DNA of 64,000 nt, taken from assembly GCA_020161935.1 (NCBI GenBank), contig JAIUNI010000007.1:248001-312000 (forward strand). The letters run 5' to 3'. Positions 60,478-64,000 of the stretch are shown in pieces; the first letter of the stretch is position 1; every line of letters begins with the position of its first letter. The translations under genes were made by a program, and so were the position numbers. The DNA is from Chloroflexota bacterium (GTDB taxonomy: Bacteria > Chloroflexota > Anaerolineae > Aggregatilineales > Phototrophicaceae). The notes beneath the pieces were generated by a model. The model saw only the letters and a list, made by a program, of their open reading frames with translations. It was not told where the DNA came from and did not search any database.

Positions 60478-62001
60478 TCACGGCGGTAATAATTCATAGA
60501 CAGCGAAGGGTGCTTGGTCGTAAGTACGGGTTACGCTAAACCCCGATTGCCGCAGGGCATCCAACCACGCGCTCACATCCGCCCACGCTGGAACGACGAA
60601 ATAGCGTGGCGCACGATCCGGTTGGAGCAGCGCATCCGCCGCAAAAGCCTCCGACGTTGGGTAATAGACGCGCCGCTTATCCGACCACGTTCCCATGTAA
60701 TAACCGAGTTCCCAACCGAGCCAATGGTCGTAAACGATTGCCCCTAAGCGCTGGCTGTTCAGGTAATCCGCTACCTGCTCGATGCCGTTGTGCTTACCCC
60801 GATCCCCTCCAATCGGCATTTGCCCCTCGCTGGCTGCCCACGCTGAAGGCAGCATGACACACCCGATAGCAATGAGCAGAATTGCTTGATAACGACTGCC
60901 GACCCGATACTGATCCAGTAAGGCGATGATGCCACGCGCCACGACAAGGACGAGCGGCGGCAGGGTGAGCAGCAGGTAGCGGTCGTAGATGTTGATGGCG
61001 ACCAGCCAATGAATGAGGGCGTAGATTAGGATGTATAGCGTGAAGATTCCCTGAAAGGTGATTTTTCGAGTACCGGACAGCATGTATGCTGTCCCTACAA
61101 CATGCGATTCCCTGTAGGCGGCATAGGTGATGCTTATCAGCCCTATCCCCCCTATAAACAGCAGCGCCGCAGTTATGAGTGGCGAGCCGAACAGATAGCC
61201 GGCATACTGCCACCACGCGGCTAAACGCGGTAGGAGTTCGTCCAGCCGCGCCAAGCGTCCGGGGTCGTTGTTGGTGGTCGCGAGCGCCCACATGCCAGTT
61301 GACTGCTCACGTGCGCTATCCCAGACGAGCAGCAACATGAAGCCGAGCAGGATAGGAATGATAAAGCGGGCTATCTTAATTACGGTGAGATGCTGCTTAA
61401 ACCGCCGTTCACACGCCCAACCCACCGCCAGCACCAGCGGCACGTAGAGTACGGCCTGCTGCTTACACCACAAGCCCGCAACCAGCCATACACCCGCCCA
61501 CAACCAGCGCCGACGACTGCCCATCCACAGGGCGAGTGCGAGGCATAAAAGCAGCAGCCCATCGGTGAAAGCGGTGGCGCTAAAGGCAACGGCTAAGGGT
61601 GATAGGGCGACCAGCAGCGCGGCAGCAACAGGCGTACATGCGTCACGCGGGAACACCCGTTTTGCCAGCACGTAGACGAGGGCGATCAATAGCAGGCTGG
61701 CGAATAACCCCGGCACACGAGCGGCAAATTCGCCGCGATGAACATCAAGCGTCAACACACCATCCGGCAGCGGGGTGATGCCAAACGCGGTGAGGGCTAA
61801 GGCGTTGATGTAGATCGTCAGCGGCGGCTTATCCAGCGAGCCGTGCAGCAGCCAATCGCCCTGCACGGCGGCCTGACGCGCGAAGGTCACAAACAAGGCT
61901 TCGTCGGGGTGGAAGCGAGCATCCTGCCCCAACGCATGAAAGCGCAGCACCGCGCCAACCAGCAGGACGGCGAGGATGCTGACCAGCGGCTTATTTGGCA
62001 A
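60478..62001 (-). CDS. GT39/ArnT-like membrane glycosyltransferase
   Basis: This GT-C fold protein of 507 residues has about 11-12 membrane helices. The first outer loop carries the acidic motif RFHPDEALFV, followed by SLDKPPLTIYINAL, as in dolichol/undecaprenyl-phosphate-mannose-using enzymes (PMT_2). It should transfer a sugar from a lipid-linked donor to lipid, protein or glycan on the outer face. The C-terminal soluble part (DHWLGWELGYYMGTW) is outside. An in-frame palindromic repeat is embedded at 61075-61098. The start overlaps the end of the DUF1028 gene by 11 nt, so the two are co-transcribed. Confidence 0.85.
   Translation of the reverse strand: MPNKPLVSILAVLLVGAVLRFHALGQDARFHPDEALFVTFARQAAVQGDWLLHGSLDKPPLTIYINALALTAFGITPLPDGVLTLDVHRGEFAARVPGLFASLLLIALVYVLAKRVFPRDACTPVAAALLVALSPLAVAFSATAFTDGLLLLCLALALWMGSRRRWLWAGVWLVAGLWCKQQAVLYVPLVLAVGWACERRFKQHLTVIKIARFIIPILLGFMLLLVWDSAREQSTGMWALATTNNDPGRLARLDELLPRLAAWWQYAGYLFGSPLITAALLFIGGIGLISITYAAYRESHVVGTAYMLSGTRKITFQGIFTLYILIYALIHWLVAINIYDRYLLLTLPPLVLVVARGIIALLDQYRVGSRYQAILLIAIGCVMLPSAWAASEGQMPIGGDRGKHNGIEQVADYLNSQRLGAIVYDHWLGWELGYYMGTWSDKRRVYYPTSEAFAADALLQPDRAPRYFVVPAWADVSAWLDALRQSGFSVTRTYDQAPFAVYELLPP
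61075..61098. repeat. Palindromic repeat inside the glycosyltransferase gene
   Basis: GGACAGCATGTATGCTGTCC followed by CTAC is a full member of the palindrome-CCCTAC family found in the 43.6-44.2 and 58.3-58.9 kb arrays. Here it lies inside the coding frame and encodes about VGTAYMLSG in a loop between membrane helices. Confidence 0.85.
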
Positions 62002-62860
62002 AGCGTTCGCGCAAATAGTCGAGGGCTACGCGGTCGATGACTTCGGTGTTGCCTTCAATATTCCAGCGTTCTTCCAAGTTCTCGTTGCAGACCATTGTCC
62101 AGAAGGATTCCTTGCTGACAGTATCCCAGCCGTTAGTGGTTTCGGCCTTCAGGTAGCCCTGTGAGCGCATCCAGTGTTGAATTTCGCCAGCGATGATGGG
62201 GGTGATGGGCGTGAGGTCTTCCGGTCGTGGTCGCCCGAAGAACAGATGATGGGTTTGCACCAACTTTTGCAGCTTCGGGAGCGGATTAGGGTCATCGTCA
62301 ATCCGGCAATCAAGATATAGGTCGGTATCACCCCCATAGCCACCACCCGGCTTCCTGACCAGCACGCCCGCGCCCTGCTTACCACGACGGTCACCACCGG
62401 CTTCGTCACCTGCCACAAGCGCGGCGACTAAACGGTCAGCGAGTTCACCGGTTGCGGACTTGTAAGCGTCGGCCATTGCTTGAACAACCTGCGGCCCCGC
62501 GAGGATATTCCCCTGACAGGTAAAGCCTTCGCCCGATATATGCCCTGCCCAATTCAAACATTCTACGCCTGAGTGTGCGGCTGCATTACCGTAGCGGTCA
62601 ACCACACCGATCTGCCGGTGGACGAGTTTGGGGTCATCCTTGAGCAGCACCGCTATCGTTTCCTGCGCCGTCTTGCCCTGCGCCAGCAGCGCCAAGCCAT
62701 CTGGCCCGAACTTCACTTTCGACATGGCCTGTGTCGCAACCGCACCTACGCCGGACTGCGCCCAACAAACCAACCCGCCCACGCATGGGAATTTACTGGC
62801 TACCGCCGCGCCCCACGCCTGTTCCGCCGGATCGTACGCTACAATTGAAAATGTCATCAT
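61991..62860 (-). CDS. DUF1028-domain protein
   Basis: The N-terminal about 210 residues match the DUF1028 family, an Ntn-hydrolase-like fold of unknown substrate: MTFSIVAYDPAEQAWGAAVASKF, GVGAVATQAMS, HISGEGFTCQGNIL and RRGKQGAGVLVRK with YLDCRIDDDPNP (only the cores matter). The remaining about 75 residues are a helical tail (HWMRSQGYLKAETTNGWD) that looks like a small peptidoglycan-binding-type module. There is no signal peptide. It overlaps the glycosyltransferase gene by 11 nt. The ATG at 62860 or 62857 may be used; AGGG lies just upstream. Confidence 0.82.
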   Translation of the reverse strand: MMTFSIVAYDPAEQAWGAAVASKFPCVGGLVCWAQSGVGAVATQAMSKVKFGPDGLALLAQGKTAQETIAVLLKDDPKLVHRQIGVVDRYGNAAAHSGVECLNWAGHISGEGFTCQGNILAGPQVVQAMADAYKSATGELADRLVAALVAGDEAGGDRRGKQGAGVLVRKPGGGYGGDTDLYLDCRIDDDPNPLPKLQKLVQTHHLFFGRPRPEDLTPITPIIAGEIQHWMRSQGYLKAETTNGWDTVSKESFWTMVCNENLEERWNIEGNTEVIDRVALDYLRERFAK

Positions 62861-62958
62861 CGCCCTCGCTAATCTCTGGATGTCGTCTTATCATACCGAC
62901 AGCATTTATACCCTGCCACTGATGGCTAGTGATTGTCCTATGAAAGTGAGCCTCGCGC

Positions 62959-63744
62959 ATGATTCTCTCGGATATTAAGGCGGTCGTCAGTGATATGGAT
63001 GGCGTGCTGTGGCGCGGTGATGTGCCGCTGCCGGGGATGGTCGATTTCTTTCACATGCTGCGCGAGCGCAATCTGCCGTTCGTCCTTGCCACCAACAACA
63101 GCATGAAAGCACCATCGGATTATGTGGTGAAGCTGGCGAAGTTGGGCGTGCCGGATGTGAGCGTTGAGTACATTTTGACTTCCAGCACCACGACCGTGAG
63201 CTACTTACAGGCGAATTATCCGGCGGGGTCGCCCGTGCATGTGCTGGGCGGTGACGGGCTGCGGCGGGTGATGCAAGCCGGTGGGTTTACACTCGATGAC
63301 ACCGCACCTAAGGCGGTCGTCGTCGGGCTGGACACGACCCTGACCTACGAGAAGCTCAAAAAAGCATCATTCCTCATTCAAGCGGGGGCGGCATTCATCG
63401 CCACCAACCAAGACGACTCGCTGCCAACGCCCGAAGGACTGGCCCCCGGTGCGGGTAGTATTGTAGCGGCTCTCAAAGCAGCAACGGGCAAGCAACCGCT
63501 GGTCATGGGCAAGCCGGATGCACCGATGTTCGAGGCGGCGCTGCGGCTGCTCGGCACCAAGCCTTCGGAGACTCTGATGATTGGTGACCGGCTGAATACG
63601 GACATCACCGGCGCGTCGCTGCTGGGGTTCAAAACGGCGCTGGTGCTTTCGGGCGTGGCGACCCGCGCCGAGGTAGAAATCAGCACGATTAAGCCGGATT
63701 GTATTTATGACCATCTGGCAGCGCTGCGGTTGGCATGGGGCTAA
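62959..63744 (+). CDS. HAD-superfamily IIA sugar/nucleotide phosphatase (NagD-like)
   Basis: The 261 residues have the HAD motifs: motif I VVSDMDGVLWRG with the nucleophile Asp, motif II LATNNSMKA, Lys in MGKPDAPMF and motif III MIGDRLNTDITGA. The type IIA cap lies between motifs II and III (VLGGDGLRRVMQ, AVVVGLDTTLTYEKL). Family members dephosphorylate UMP/GMP, p-nitrophenyl phosphate or glycerol/glycolate phosphates. It is complete. Its TAA overlaps the TAG of the convergent gene on the other strand. Confidence 0.9.
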   Translation: MILSDIKAVVSDMDGVLWRGDVPLPGMVDFFHMLRERNLPFVLATNNSMKAPSDYVVKLAKLGVPDVSVEYILTSSTTTVSYLQANYPAGSPVHVLGGDGLRRVMQAGGFTLDDTAPKAVVVGLDTTLTYEKLKKASFLIQAGAAFIATNQDDSLPTPEGLAPGAGSIVAALKAATGKQPLVMGKPDAPMFEAALRLLGTKPSETLMIGDRLNTDITGASLLGFKTALVLSGVATRAEVEISTIKPDCIYDHLAALRLAWG

Positions 63745-64000
63745 ATCTCATTAACCAACTGAACCTGAATATAAACCGAGGTCTTTTCCAGCGCCGTGCG
63801 ACGTTCATCACTCAGGTAGGGGTACATCTGCCGGAGTAAATCACTCAGCGGCATCTGGTCGGCGGTGAAGGGGCGGGCGTAGGCATCCACCCGTTTTCCG
63901 CGTAGCACGAGCATCACCGGCGCACCTCCAATTAGGTTACGCCACCACCTGCGTTCCTGCTGGGTGAACAGCATCAGTTCCTCACCGTTATACCGATATT
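63741..64000 (-). CDS. Partial nitroreductase-like protein, C-terminal part
   Basis: The frame is open to the right window edge, so at least 85 residues are seen and the N-terminus is missing. The visible part reads YRYNGEELMLFTQQ, then ERRWWRNLIGGAPVMLVLRGK, a pattern of the small F420/FMN-binding split-barrel (DUF385, deazaflavin-dependent nitroreductase-like) proteins. The C-terminus (RTALEKTSVYIQVQLVNEI) is normal for them. The identification is tentative. The stop overlaps that of the HAD gene by 4 nt. Confidence 0.6.
   Translation of the reverse strand, partial: YRYNGEELMLFTQQERRWWRNLIGGAPVMLVLRGKRVDAYARPFTADQMPLSDLLRQMYPYLSDERRTALEKTSVYIQVQLVNEI

Overview
The window looks like chromosomal DNA of a free-living bacterium, most probably a member of Chloroflexota (Anaerolineae-like). 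This is an inference from gene content and style: a TGS-less threonyl-tRNA synthetase, a fused E1 alpha-beta dehydrogenase, a LysM lipoprotein with a Pro/Thr-rich stalk, SH3b and WD40 exported proteins, an RNase J, an MGDG-synthase-like glycosyltransferase and abundant palindromic intergenic repeats. No rRNA, tRNA, CRISPR array, transposase or phage gene was recognised. Most of the window is GC-rich housekeeping sequence. Two stretches (about 10.3-18.2 kb and 32.5-34.7 kb) are visibly AT-rich and look like accessory DNA.

Left part (1-10.1 kb, mostly minus strand): a partial sensor-like protein, a response regulator, isocitrate dehydrogenase, an unknown membrane protein, a zinc-ribbon/HEAT protein, a secreted unknown, a small membrane protein, a phosphoglucomutase/phosphomannomutase and a glycerol-1-phosphate-dehydrogenase-like protein that has lost its usual metal ligands.

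Accessory locus (10.28-18.16 kb, plus strand): this is the most unusual part. A putative zinc metallopeptidase with HELGH and a C-terminal SH3b-like domain is followed immediately by an exported WD40 beta-propeller gene. Downstream lie three further cassettes, each with a 5'-truncated copy of the peptidase gene end (third-ligand helix plus SH3b-like domain, no HExxH) and then another WD40 gene. The blocks at the junctions are nearly identical, while the SH3b and WD40 bodies are strongly diverged. The junction blocks are mosaics of one another. This recalls polymorphic toxin/immunity orphan cassettes or silent variation cassettes, but no toxin activity can be read from sequence.

Central part (18.3-42.8 kb): a GCS2-like ligase, RNase J, a membrane histidine kinase, two leaderless trypsin-like proteases, an MFS exporter, a methyltransferase, an SDR dehydrogenase, a phosphoesterase, OsmC, a fructosamine-kinase-like protein, a 719-residue helical-repeat protein, thrS, a LysE exporter, a PlsC-like acyltransferase, a winged-helix protein, a UDP-sugar dehydrogenase and an exported four-PDZ protein.

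Right part (43-64 kb): a 117-bp tandem repeat array, a TyrA-like dehydrogenase, an HD-domain protein, an M50 protease, a glycolipid glycosyltransferase, an S41 protease, a sugar nucleotidyltransferase, DinB, a cytochrome P450 behind a palindromic operator, a siderophore-interacting protein, the E1 fusion, an M32 carboxypeptidase, a 152-bp tandem array, a LysM lipoprotein, a response regulator, a GT39-type glycosyltransferase, a DUF1028 protein, a HAD phosphatase and a partial nitroreductase-like protein. A family of short palindromes ending in CCCTAC runs through this half, once in frame inside a gene.
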